Positions 8,426-20,453 of a stretch of DNA of 64,000 nt are shown in pieces. The stretch is from contig NC_079135.1 of the NCBI RefSeq assembly GCF_945859705.1, positions 29,189,679-29,253,678 on the forward strand, given 5' to 3'. This DNA is from Episyrphus balteatus (taxonomy: Eukaryota; Arthropoda; Insecta; Diptera; Syrphidae). The number at the start of each line of letters is the position of its first letter. Position 1 is the first letter of the stretch. Made by a program: the position numbers and the translations under genes. Below the pieces are notes generated by a model. That model searched no databases, was not told the origin of the DNA, and saw nothing but the letters and a program-made list of their open reading frames with translations.

Positions 8426-9590
8426 ATCAGAATAAACACATTTGGCACACTTTCTTTACCTACAGAATCTATTTACAGTCAAATACAAGTAAAATTAATT
8501 TTTCACTGTTGCAGAGTGTAGAGACAAATAGCGCAGTCTATGCCGATCATTTTTGAGGAGTATTCAGAATATTACCTGCACGAAAGTATGGCGTTCATAA
8601 TACCACTTTTTTAAGAAAACCAAATGGCGCAATATGCGCCAATCTTTTTATCGAAGCTTTTTGAAGCCCTCAAAAAAGGCATACTATCTGCACCAAAATA
8701 TGGCATTTTTAATACCACATTTCAAAAATTCGCAAAACGCATCCTTTGATGCACAGGACGTCCCTCCTGAACCGATGGAAGAAGGTGGGGAAAAGGTAGA
8801 AGAAGAGGAACGGATGAAGGAGGACGAAGAAGACCAGGAAGAGGGTATTATTATTTATTTAATATGTTAAATGCTAACATTAGAAATAAGCTTAAATACT
8901 AACAATGGAATCATTTAACTTAAACTCAATATATGAGTAATAATTGTCAATTAATCACAATAAAATATACATATATTAACATTGAAACTAAATGTACTAA
9001 TATAAATAACAACAGAAAAAACAACATTCTGGTAAATTAATTAAATTGATTAAAGAAGCTATTTTTGAATTTATGGGATTTAACATTTATCATTAATAGA
9101 ATCGATTATATGAAAGTTTTTGTTAAAAATATTAATTAGTTGATTCATAGAGCTATTGACGCCATAGTTAGATCTACTAAAAACTACACAAATTGGTAAC
9201 CTATTTCTTAAACCAGCACGCCCAACATTAAAATTCAGTCGATCCAACACTGAAGAAGATATTGAGCCTCTTATTATCCCAATTATAAAACATAATTGCA
9301 AATACTCTCTGTGAACTGAAAGTGATGGTAAATTAATAAGTTTAAGTCTATCCGAGTATGGAGGTAGGACAATTCTATCGGACCATGAAAGAAAACGCAA
9401 CGAAAATCTCATGAACCTTCTCTGAACACTTTCAATTCTGTTTATATAGAATCATATAGGTATTAGGCTTTACCTCGATAGCATAATACCCGACTTAAAA
9501 AATTTGACGACCACTGGTGTGAGTCTGTATAAAGTGGAAAATCAGATACTAATAGCTGAGATGTTGGCTATACATAAAAAAAAATAAAAA
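8273..9590 (+). pseudogene. MADF-BESS pseudogene split by a LINE
   Basis: Exon 1 (8273 to about 8422) is open. After an intron (acceptor TGTTGCAG near 8514) the first exon-2 version reads ECRDK then TAG in place of the conserved Trp codon, then RSLCRSFLRS. A second, partial exon-2 version follows from about 8625 with the Trp intact (KWRNMRQSFYRSFLKPSKKA, YYLHQNMAFLIPHF). The acidic linker runs to GGTATTA at 8850, where a LINE is inserted (8851-9458). The BESS tail resumes at 9459 (LYLDSIIPDLKNL ... AEMLAIHKK, stop). Confidence 0.8.
8851..9458 (-). mobile_element. 5'-truncated non-LTR retrotransposon
   Basis: Minus-strand 3' end of a LINE. It encodes the C-terminus of a reverse-transcriptase ORF at 9080 to about 9440 (MRFSLRFLSWSDRIVLPP, YLQLCFIIGIIRGSISSS, RSNYGVNSSMNQLINIF). 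This parallels the C-terminus of the larger copy at 40848-42118. It is flanked by a 7-bp duplication GGTATTA (8844-8850, 9459-9465) that interrupts the MADF-BESS acidic linker. The 3' tail on the minus strand is an AAATAAATAA-type tail. The 5' truncation is at about 9458. Confidence 0.9.
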
Positions 9591-9659
9591 AAAAATTAAT
9601 TTATTGTTTTTTTTTTTTTTGTTTCTGCTATTTTCATCGTTGAATTATTATTTCATTTG

Positions 9660-10101
9660 TAACTGTACAATCAAGCACTCCCAGAATATTCCAACAAGGA
9701 AGTAGTGGACAATTCGTGGAAATTCTTACCACTTTTTTAAGAAAACCAAATGGCGCAATATGCGCCAATCTTTTTATAGAAGCTTTTTGAAGCCCTCAAA
9801 AAAGGCATAATATCTGCTCCAAAATATGGCATTTTTAATACCATATTTCAAAAACTCCCAAAACGCATCCTTTGATGGGACGTCCCCTCCTGAACCCATG
9901 GAAGAAGGTGGGGAAAAGGTCGAGGAAGAACCGATGAAGGACGTCGAAGAAGACGAAGAAGACCAGGAAGAGGGTATTAGGCTATACCTCGATAGCTTAA
10001 TACCAGACTTAAGAAATTTGACGACCACTGGTATGAGTCTGTATAAAGTGGAAAATCAGATACTAATAGCTGAGATGTTGGCTATACATAAAAAAATTTA
10101 A
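9660..10101 (+). pseudogene. Last MADF-BESS copy, internal deletion
   Basis: The second half of exon 1 (LYNQALPEYSNKEVVDNSWK, 9663-9720) is joined without an intron to exon 2 from about 9725 (RNMRQSFYRSFLKPSKKA). TAA replaces TAC in the YYLHQNM motif. From 9826 the frame is open to the natural end at 10101 (MAFLIPYFKNSQNASFD, acidic EEGGEKVEEEPMKDVEEDEE, BESS LYLDSLIPDLRNLTTT, AEMLAIHKKI). The 3' flank repeats that at 9600-9660, which confirms the tandem unit boundary. Confidence 0.8.
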
Positions 10102-10500
10102 AAAAAATAATTTATTTTTTTTTTTTGTTTCTGCTATTTTCATCGTTGAATTATTATTTCATTTCAATTTTAATGTTAAGTAACTTGGTAGGCAGTAGTG
10201 AGTACGTGATAAAAAAATATTAGCATAGATAGGACACGAGACACAACCGACTCGGCACGCGGTCCAGGGCGAAATAAAATAAAACAAAAAAAAAAATTAA
10301 ATACAATTAAAAAAAAATTTAATAAAATAAAATAAAATATAAAAATTAAATTGAATAAATAGGACGCCTGCAATACAATTAGAAAAAATTGTACAGAATT
10401 TCGGGAAATTTCTAATATTCAATAATAATAATGGTGAAAGAAAAAAAAGGAAGACGTCAGAAAAGAAAAAATGCAATCAATTTTCTGCGTTCGCGAACTC
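10102..10500. other. AT-rich flank of the MADF array
   Basis: Poly-T/A tracts and (AAAAT)n-like DNA at 10280-10350. No gene seen. Confidence 0.5.
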
Positions 10501-10558
10501 GTTATTAAAAGAGTTATTTTAAACCGAACGTTCGGTTTAAAATAACTCTTTTAATAAC
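10501..10558. repeat. Perfect 58-bp palindrome
   Basis: Two exact 29-base arms meet at ACCGAACGTTCGGT with no spacer. It is not similar to the palindromes at 5057 or 43101. Confidence 0.95.
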
Positions 10559-11743
10559 TTTTGAAATAAAAACAAAAACCTCGATTTTTGAGAAATTCAC
10601 CTTGATTTTCGGTAATTAGAATTCTTGACTTGCATAAAAGCATTCATTAAATTGAAATTCCTAATTATCCGAACGAAATGAGCAAGAAGAAACTTGTATA
10701 ACAGTGGACAAATTACATGCTACAAGCATTTCTGTTGTCAGAAATTTTTTTTGTCTATTACAATTTAAACAAGCGCTTGGATAATATTCTTGGGAATAGT
10801 AACTCCAATATAGGCAACTAAAGATACTATCAACTATCCAATTAATGATAGAAACGCGCCTCAGTTCATTTATCCCTCAAAGACCGAAGAAAGAGGGTTT
10901 TCGCTGTTTTACACTGATGTCCTTTGGACTATCGTGTGTGGCGATGAAATGGCGGACCGAATGTTTGTTTGTTTGTGTGTGTTTCAATGTAATGCGATAG
11001 GACATATCGCAAATTCCATGCAATTAACTCCCAGTGGTACAAACGGTCTGTTCCGGACTCTTCGTTTTTCGAAACAACCAAACCAACCAACCAACCATCG
11101 CGTCAGCTTCAGGCTTCAGCAGCTGTATGTACAGTTGCAGCATCAGACATCACACCACGCATCAGGAAGTCCTATACACATAAATGAGCGTATGGTGCAG
11201 AGGTTGCAGAAATTTTATACCCGTGTCCAAGTTTTAGATTTCAAGTGATTTTCGTAATTTAAGAGACGCTGATGATCATGATATGTACAAGCGTTAGAGA
11301 CATGCACCAAAAATGGTCACGTAGTTGCGGATGGACGCCAAACGAGTATGTTGTTTTGTAAAGTCGCAAAAGTTCGTGGCACGTTTGGTAAGTGGCTTTT
11401 ATTTACTTCTTTTTATTTTATTTTAGGTCACTCATCTCCCTTTCATGGCAACAAGGTATTTCGTTTTCATGGTCTAGGATTGCATGGTATTGATTTCGAT
11501 TTAGAAACTTTATGTGGAAATTCTTCCCTTAGTTGTCGCAGCTGTTTTGTGTATTTAACTTAGACAAAAACTATGCTATGAGTTTCTAGACCAAAGTACT
11601 GCACGTTTTTAAGTGATGACAGAAAAAAATTTTTTTCTTGTGTTTTAGCGGTATGCAGTTCGAGCTAAATTTTAGCTCCCATACAAATTATCGAAAAAAT
11701 TAAGCCGAGCTAAAATATATCCCATACAATTTAATTTTCCTCT
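10559..11743. other. No recognisable gene
   Basis: Mixed-composition DNA. A 104-codon open frame at 10934-11248 contains a (CAAC)n run and His/Gln-rich text with no known domain, and was not called as a gene. Around 11640-11720 there is a repeat-like CGAGCTAAAATTTAGCTC stretch. Confidence 0.4.
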
Positions 11744-11960
11744 TAAGGCAAAACGCTGTACTGCTTCAATTCTCTTGATGGGAACTTGGTGATAAGGGGA
11801 CCAGACTTGGCTAGCATATTCAAGAAAAGGTCTTACAAACGTGGTATAAAGGGATTTCGTAACGTAAGGATCAGAAAACTCTTTAAACCAGCGCTTGACA
11901 AAACCTAAAGCAGAATAAGCCCTGGATACTATATTGTCACCAGTAATGTGGTGAATCAGG
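11744..11960 (-). pseudogene. Reverse-transcriptase fragment (second LINE family)
   Basis: The minus strand reads LIHHITGDNIVSRAYSALGF, VKRWFKEFSDPYVTKSLYTT, FVRPFLEYASQVWSPYHQVP and IKRIEAVQRF. This is the typical thumb/C-terminal segment of Jockey/CR1-type non-LTR reverse transcriptases. It is only about 70 residues, open, without the catalytic motifs. It diverges clearly from the copies at 9.1 and 41 kb, so it represents a separate family. Confidence 0.85.
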
Positions 11961-13688
11961 TTGTAAAATTTGAATTCACAAACATTTTTTTAAAATTCTT
12001 TTTCCAAATTAAATTTTTGGAAATGAAAAACTGTTCTAAATTCATGTAAGGTCGTGTCCATCTTAAAAACAATTTCGTATTCTCCCATGCACCTAAAATT
12101 AAGGAAATTTTTTTTTGTGTTGTATTTAATTTTTATTTTTTCACATTAAAATATATTATTTGCACCGCAAATTTTTACGTGCGTCACAAAAATCCATTGG
12201 AATTTGATTTTGTAGACTGAATGTGACGTAAGTTTGTGTACGTAGGTACAGACGTTTATTCACGTTGCGAATATTTTCATTTTGCGCAAATATTAACGCA
12301 AAATTTGTATTAATCAGGACAGGGCGCGGCTTAAGTACCTAGTCCTAATGTCAAAAAATTCAAGAACAAAAATTATTTATATATAATTTTTTCGTATTTT
12401 TTCCATTGATGAATAATTTTTTGTTAAGAAATTAAAAGACAAATTTCAGGGACTGTAAATACCTATAACATTACTACTTAAGCAGCGTCCAGACGAATTC
12501 TGCGTTGATTGGGATTAATATATGTAGTAACAAAATTTTCCTCACATTCGCAGACACGTAAAATTTGCAGGGAAAATATATTTTAAAGTGGAAAATAAAT
12601 TTAAAACACATACCTTATAAATGTGACTCACGACACGAGCAGTGTTATAAGAAATCATTTTTTTAATGCATTTGTCTTCCATTTCGAATTATAAAAAAAA
12701 ATGTGATTGCAAATCAAGAGAATGCGTTGTTAAAATATGAATTAAAAAACAAATACATTAATGAACAAATACAAAAATTTTAATGCAAAGCAAACATTTT
12801 CTGCATTAAAAATATTTTTGCAAATGAAAAAAATTGCATTGCAAAATTTTTAATACAAAATATTATTATTTTTTCTATAATTTGAATTCATCGAATTTTA
12901 TACAATTTTGTCTATTCGACCTTACATAAACTTTAATTTATTATTGTTGAAATGGCTAATGAAAGGTCAAATAGTCAAAAGTCATTTCCAATATAAAATT
13001 TATATTAAATGCATTTTTTTTACTGCAAATATTTTTTTTGTATACAGAAAATGTTTGGTTTGCATTGTTGAAATATTTTGTTTGCAGTAATTTTTTTTTT
13101 AATTTCAAACGTATTTTTTGTAATTGATATTTTTACAACTATCCTTACGAGACGGCACACAACACAATAATTTATTTCAAAATGAATTTTATTTTCGTCA
13201 AAAATGTTTGCCTAAGAATTAAATTAAAAAAAAAAAAAAAAAACAGAAATAGATCACGTCCACAATCATGGGAATGTAAATTCTTATTAAAACCTCCAAT
13301 ACATTATTTTGTGCCATGACCGACCTGTGTGAAGCAATGTGATACATATTTGGTAGAGGGCAAATGAAATAGAATAAAATAATCCCGTTGTCTAATTGCC
13401 TTGCAAATGCATTGATGCTTAGGGGATTAAGTTGTTGTGTTTACTCCAAAAACTTAAACAAGAGTCAACAAAGTAATAAAATGTAGGGTATTATTCGACT
13501 ATTCTTGGGCAATTTAAAAAATATTTGATGCGTTTGAGTTTAGGCCAAAACAGAAATATTTAAAAATTTTTTTTACATTTACCCAATTCATGTTTGGGTA
13601 GTCCAGTTTTTTAGTTTTCTCAAAACAGAGAGCTTCACAGATAAAAAACAACTTCCCTCCTTGCGAATTTCAGCTCGAATGATATCTT
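11961..13688. other. AT-rich DNA, no gene seen
   Basis: Includes an inverted-repeat pair (about 12780-12803 against 13044-13067, words AATGCAAA, GCAAACATTTTCTGC) that may mark a decayed small transposon. No coding motif. Confidence 0.4.
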
Positions 13689-13990
13689 CTATTTTATTTT
13701 ATTTTATTTTATTTATTTAATTTTATTTTATTTTATTTTATTTTATTTTATTTTATTTTATTTTATCTTATTTTATTTTATTTTATTTTATTTTTATTAT
13801 TTTATTTTATTTTATTTTATTTTATTTTATTTTATTTTATTTTATTTTATTTTATTTTATTTTATTTTATTTTATTTTGTTTTATTTTATTTTATTTTAT
13901 TTTATTTTATTTTATTTTATTTTATTTTATTTTATTTTATTTTATTTTATTTTATTTTATTTTATTTTATTTTATTTTATTTTATTTACA
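13689..13990 (+). repeat. (TTTTA)n pentanucleotide satellite
   Basis: About 300 bp of near-perfect TTTTA units with a few interruptions (TTTATTTAATT near 13715, TTTTTATTATT near 13790, one G near 13879). Confidence 0.98.
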
Positions 13991-16900
13991 ATATTTTATT
14001 TTATTAATTTAATTTAAAACAACGCCCCCTTTAGGTTTAAAATTATTAACAATACATTTTTGGTGCAACTAAAGAAAAGCTTGCAAAATGCACCCCCTTT
14101 ATCTTGCGTCTCGCAAATAATCGAGGGTCTAGAGATATCATTTGCTGAAATGAAATAAGGTTCAGCCTAAAACCTTCCAATATCATTGTTAATCTTAACG
14201 ATAAATAGTGCTATTGTTTTGTCGACCAAAATATAACAGTACATTATTGTCATAGGACAACTCATCATGAGACAATTGATCACAAGGTTCAATTGCATTT
14301 ATACGTTTTTCTTTTGGATAATATACATTTTCGATGGATACTGTAATTAATTATTTGTATTGTTTCTTTTGAAATGTTTTCTGTGATGAATTGTCTTTCG
14401 ATGGGCAATCCATGTTGAATTGTCCTAGAATTAGCTATGCCGTGATTAGTTGAGTTTCTTTTGGTCTTCCAAGTGTACCAGACTTATTGAGCAACCTAAA
14501 ACAAACAGTCTTCACGTTGAAGGCAAATAGTTCAAATAATTTAAGATTTTCGCCCACAAAAGATCAGAAGACAATTTAAAAGTTAATAAAATAATCCCAA
14601 AAATTGGAATCCAGGAGTGTCTCTGTCCAAAATACTTAATTGTACGTGCTACATTTTCATGTATTTAATTTAATTTTGTTTCCTTTTTTGAATACAATCG
14701 ATTATGCAGGCTCCATAAATCAATCAAAACGTTGATGCTGACGAAATTGACGTTGACAATAAAGCAACTGATGCTGCAGTGTCCTGTCCTGCACTGCTGC
14801 CTCTGTTGAATGAAGTAGCTGATTTCGAGGCTTTTGTTCGACTGATAATACCGCAGCGAATGATTTTTTTCTTTCATATGGTCACGAACAAGGATATTTA
14901 AAAAAAATGGAGAATGGACATCAGGACCCTGACAGTTCTGCCACTATCAATGGCACGATGACGTTGACGATAATCACTCTTTCGATGGATTCATCAATTT
15001 CGTTAATTTTGAGGTCAACACAAGAATAAATATTTTTTTTTGTTTTTTTTAATTTTCTGTGTACATTCGCTTCTCTGGATGTATCCATCAGCAATTTCTT
15101 TGAAACCTGGGATGTTGATGATGATGATGATCATCATAGTCCTTTTGCATTAAAAATTAAATTTAATGATTTAAGTTGCGTATGCCATTGGATAGTGTAG
15201 TGAGATGTAGTTGTAGAGGTAAGAGTATTTCTTTGGATAAAACCACAGTGGCGAACGGGGACGGGCGGAGCGCGTACTACAGGTTCAATTGAATTAAATT
15301 TCAGCCAACGTTGCTGGTCGAGGTGCTGTCATTAATGGATGGTAAATAGCTTCGTGGTGTGGCTGCCTCTATTAAGTGGGTAGTCAGAGATTTACGCTTC
15401 GTTAAGTGGGAATAATTGAGCATGACACGAGCCAGCTGAATATTTTTGTAATTTTTTTTTTTAGTTTTTTTATATTTTTTTGAGTGGGAAAAAAATTAAA
15501 TTCCTTATTTTGGGTCACGACAACAACGTTTGGAAGCTATGCTATTCTATGCTGCTAATGCAATGGTATAGTGTGGTGGTGATGGTGCCATCGTTATTTT
15601 TATTATTCGACACCAAATTGAAGAAGAAAAAAATCTTTGGTTCGATAAAGGAAAGGAAGGAGACCATTAAAAAAAATTGTTGCTTGAAAAAATATAAAAA
15701 AATGTTGCATAAGGAAGATATTCATTCCATCTTGACATTGTTAAATTCTGAATTGGTTGTTGGTGGTAATTGGACACATTTTTTTTTTTCTTTTTTTTGA
15801 CAAAGACAGGTTTTGATGTTATTATTATCTTTCGCGATAGGTACAAAAGGTAGAAATATTTTTAAAAAAGTTCTTAAAGTTTTTATAGGGAAAGACATAA
15901 AAGTCCTTAAATTTAAGAATATTAAGGTTGTCATTTTTATAAATTCTTCACACTTGAGGCTTTAATTGCTAGATTCAAGGATTTTCCTAAAGGAAAAGAA
16001 CAACTTACTTTGGAAGTTGCGTCGTTTTTGGTATTTTTTGATGTAGGTACCTACTTACATTATATTATAGCCCAAAACATGAAAGAAATTTAAAGATATA
16101 TCTCATCGAAAAATTTAAAAAAAATGCATTTCAAAGCTACATTCTTTTAATTCTACGATTTAAGTACCTACCATATTTTTTTTCAAATGGCGTTATTGCA
16201 CATTCACCACCAAAATCAAAATTTTTGCGTTAATTTTCCTGCATAAGGATTTAGGAAATTTTCTCCTGATAAAACGATTATTATTATTTTAGAAAAGGTT
16301 GTTTATTCAGCTTCAAGTTTCTTCTTGTTTGGCTCTTACTCCAGTCAAAGCGTCATTTGACCTTGCGCACAGAGGCACTGTCAGTTTTTATTTCATGGAT
16401 CGATAGGGGTATATTTAAAAGGCTTTAACACAATTTCTCACCACCTGATCATTCTTTTTAGCGGAGTTATTCACAAAAATAATTTTTTTGGGATATTTTA
16501 CTTCCAAGCTAATATCTTTGCTCCAGTATGTCGTAGACCAAAAAATTAACATACATTCTCTTCCTTATAATATTTTCTATCGTTGTATGTAATTTCATTG
16601 TATTAAAGTGAGTTACTACAAAATGGCAGCTAGTCAAAGTCAAATTCTAGTTGTTAAAATTTCGTTTTTATTTCGAAAAAAAGCTTATATTATGTAAAGT
16701 TATTATTGTAAAGTTACGCCATTTAAAAAAAATACATGGTACTAAAATCGTAAAACGACAAATTTTTTGTTCTATAAAAAAAATGATTGAAAAAATGCAA
16801 TGAAAAAAATTATTTTGTCATTAAATAAAATACATTTTGGTTCTACATTCTTAACAACAGTATAATTTTTACTTTTATCAATTTTAAATAATAATATCTT

Positions 16901-18194
16901 TAACTAATAATAACGTGCAATGTAGTCGTCAATATTTTTCACACGTTTCGAAATAAAAGTTTGTAGGTATAAAAATTTTATCAAATTAAAAAATATACTA
17001 ATAACATAAAATTCATTCATAAAATTGCTCCAAACACAAGCTTTGCTATTTGGGAATAATTTGAAAAAAAAGCCTTAACAAAAAAAAAAATAATTGATTA
17101 ATCAGCGTAACGCAAAAAAAAGTCTTATTTTGCCAACAATGAAACACATTTTAAAGAATTAACGGAATTCAAAGAACAAAAAACAAGTCTTGAAAGAAAA
17201 AAGTTGTTGACAGAACAAAGCAAGCAAACAAATAGGTATGATCTATAAACATATTCATAAATTAGTGTTATCTTAAATCAGATAAGAATACAGAAGAACA
17301 ATAAATTTAGCAAGTTAAAAAAAAATGCCGTTCTCATTGGTAAATGCACATTTTGGTAAACAAAATCATAAGGAAAATTATAAAATGTTTGGCAAAACGT
17401 TGTACAATTAATTTAAACAAAAATTGGGAAATGTTTTAGTAAATTTAATGATAGGTAGAGGTACTTTAATGAAATTTGTACAAATCTCCTGAATCCGATT
17501 TATTCACAAAAAAGGCTCTGTTATATTCGGTTTTCAAAATGTATCGAATAAAAAGAACTTCAAAATCATTTAGAAAAATGCAAACCAAAAATTAAGATTT
17601 TTTGCGAATTAATGAGGAAAAAAATGGTCAAAAGTTTTTCCATTTTTGAAAAAGGCTTTTGTTTCAATACATTTAAATTTGAGATAAATTCCATCTAATT
17701 TGAAATATACCTACATAAAAGTGTTTTTTTTTAATGAAACTTCACGGTTTCGAAATGTGTTCATTACACTAATTGCAAAAAAAAAAAAACATTGAGGCTC
17801 AAAAAAAAGATTTTAAGAATACGAAGTTGTACTAAAAATCTGTAGGTATTATTTGAATTATTTTAGTTCTTACAAAAAAAATATTCGTCATGGGTCACAG
17901 AAGCAAGGATAGATTACTTTTGAGGACAAAGTTTTTTTCTTTCATATTTTAAGTCATTCTGTCGCCGAATGTTGGTTTGAGGGTATAAGATCATAAAATT
18001 TCATGCAATATTTCCACCTTTCACAAGAGATAGTATAGTTGTTGGGCACCTACTTTAAAAAGTTTGATAATTTGGCTTTAAGGGTGTTTTGAAAGTTGTT
18101 AATGAGTTCAGAAATAATATGAAGTTAGTATGAGTTAGTGTATAAATTTTGAAAATAATTTTCAAGTAACATAACATTTTAGGTAAAAATAAAA
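13991..18194. other. Gene-poor AT-rich stretch
   Basis: No exon or transposon protein recognised. There is a short (GAT)n run at 15115-15134 and many poly-A/T tracts. A 106-codon open frame at 15480-15800 is lysine/phenylalanine-rich low-complexity text and was not accepted. Confidence 0.4.
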
Positions 18195-18267
18195 GTCGAC
18201 GACTAAAGTCGACGACTAAAGTCGGCGACTCAAATCGGGGACTAAAGTCGGTGACTCAAGTCTGCGA
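18195..18267 (+). repeat. 13-bp tandem repeat (GTCGACGACTAAA)
   Basis: Five to six head-to-tail units: GTCGACGACTAAA twice, then variants GTCGGCGACTCAA, ATCGGGGACTAAA, GTCGGTGACTCAA and GTCTGCG. It is a locally GC-rich island in AT-rich surroundings. Confidence 0.9.
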
Positions 18268-19250
18268 AAAAAAATTTGTATTACAAAAATAATTTATGGC
18301 AACAACTGTAAAATATTTGTATAAAAAAAAATATTTATTGCAAACAAACAAATTTTGCATTAAAAAAACAACTTTTATTGCTCAAAAACTATTCAGAAAT
18401 CAGGAGAATTCACAATTCTGTGTTGTTTAAAGCAGTTTGTTGTATTTTTAGTCAACAAAAGTCAATTTTATCTTAAAAATATTACATCTTTCTGGCAAAC
18501 AAAAAAAAAATCATTCAAAAGAAGAAGAAGAAGAAAGAAAATTTAAAATTCCCGCAATGCTGAACGAATATTTTACAAAATAAAAAAAATACAGTCGTTC
18601 ACCACGACGACATTCATTTGTGCAATTACCGCAGTACTTAATCTGCAACGGGATCATTCTTATTCTTCTGTTAATTGATCGTTTGTTTTGATTTTCTTTC
18701 TTTTTTTTTATTTTAGTTTCAATATTTCTTCCTTGATGAACGATCTATTCTCAATTTTGTATTTTTAGTTTAATCTTTAATGTACGAGTTCTATATTCCA
18801 AGTTTATTTCTTCGTCTCGGTCTAAAGAGAAGAAATGGCACTTTTTTATATCAAAATGTTTTAAGAAGTTCATAAACGCTGAACTGAGATTAGAAATAAG
18901 CTTATTCTGTGCTAACCTACGAAAATCGATCCGGAGGTAGGCAGTGACATTTAATTAATTTTCAAATTACATATTTCCAAAAAATTATTAAAAAAATGTA
19001 AGTAATTTAAACACAGATAATATTAATGACTAATAAATAAATTTCTTGATACTGACAATTAGTTATATGAATCATCTTCATGTAATAATATTAAGGCAAA
19101 AACAAAAAAAAAAGTCGGGAGCAAGAACTTTCTTAGGTAATTTCATTGATTTTCTTACTTACAGATTTTTTCTATTACTTTAAGTTTTTTTTAGGCTATT
19201 CTTATCAACTCTAAAAAGTTTATTTTCAATTTTGTTCTTTTTGATGTTTA

Positions 19251-19677
19251 GAGCCGATTTTTCAATCTTCTAATAAACAGTCAGTTAACTGTTCGACGAA
19301 TAAAGTTATTAGCTTCATAAACAATTAGATAACAACATTGAATTATTCAATCAAGAATAATTTATTCTACAGAATAACAAAAACAAAATTGTCAAATTCA
19401 AAAATATTCAAAATTAAACGTCACTTGTATTCCTAATTGTTTTGATAATTATGTTCCTCTGTATTTTGTGTCAAAATTCTTTCAAAGCAGCTTTGAAAAT
19501 TGACAAAATATTTTTGTTGAAATTATTCCTTAGAATAATTTTTATTCGTCTATGAAAGAAGCAAATATTTTTATTCCTAGGAATAAGCTAAATCTGCCTG
19601 TTGAAAAAATGATTTTTTTCTCTATTTGGGGAATAAGTACTAACTGACTGTTTCACTGACTATTGAAAAATTGGCCC
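19251..19677. mobile_element. 427-bp MITE, PIF/Harbinger-like
   Basis: Terminal inverted repeats GAGCCGATTTTTCAATCTTC and (complement of right end) GGGCCAATTTTTCAATAGTC, each followed by AAACAGTCAGTTA. It is flanked by TTA on both sides (19248-19250, 19678-19680). A TTA duplication and a GGGCC-type terminus are usual for PIF/Harbinger elements. No coding content. Confidence 0.75.
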
Positions 19678-20045
19678 TTAATCAAAAATATTACTTTTTC
19701 CCTAATATGTTGCTTTAAAACCCCCTGTCGGCACACGGGTGCGAATTTGGCAGGACAAAAATAAAAAGTGGTCCCAAAAAAGTGTCTTCATAAGGGTGAA
19801 AACACTTTTTTTTGGAATTGTGAATACAATATTCGAATTCCTCGGAAAATTCTACATCAATTTCATATATGATTCTCTATAAAATAGTGAGACCGAAAAA
19901 AGTTCTAGCGACATGAAAAAGTATAAACCAAATTTGCAAAAAAGAGGTGTGGCTACAGACGGTTAAAAATACAAAATCAGATGTCAGAAGCTGGAATTTG
20001 GTTCAAAAAGCTATTCATTTAAAAAAAACATCAAGATTTTGACAT

Positions 20046-20453
20046 TGGGCAGATTCAGAAACGTTAGGGACAAAATATTTAGGTAATTTCTCGGTCTCTG
20101 ATTGGTCAACTGTAAAAAAAAATACTTTCAATTTAGGTAATTTTATTGGAAATGGGTAAATATTTAGGAAAGTTTTTTTTTTAACATGACAGCTTAATGT
20201 GTTTATTCACTACATGCGCAATCATATCTGCCTTGAAAAATATGATATCCATGTTATCCATGTATTTGTGTGAAAAAAGAGTAAAAAGTGCATTATCGGT
20301 TATAATTTATATTATTCACTTATTAAAGTAAAATGAAATTTGGTTTCAGTCCTTGTCCTATGCGATCTGTGAAATTCTCAATTTACTCAAATTTCCGTTC
20401 AGAAAATGGCGTTGCCGAAATATTTACTCCCAAATATTTTCTGAACGTGCCCA
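20046..20453. mobile_element. Possible 408-bp MITE
   Basis: The left end TGGGCAGATTCAGAAACGTT and the complement of the right end TGGGCACGTTCAGAAAATAT pair imperfectly, with shared AAATATTT words inside. The target duplication is unclear. Confidence 0.45.

Noticed and set aside
10934..11248. 104-codon plus-strand frame
   Set aside because: Contains a (CAAC)n run and no recognisable motif.
13689..13990. Regular repeat considered as CRISPR or structured array
   Set aside because: A simple TTTTA satellite without spacers, in a eukaryotic genome.
15480..15800. 106-codon plus-strand frame
   Set aside because: Lys/Phe-rich low-complexity translation of A- and T-tracts, no motif.
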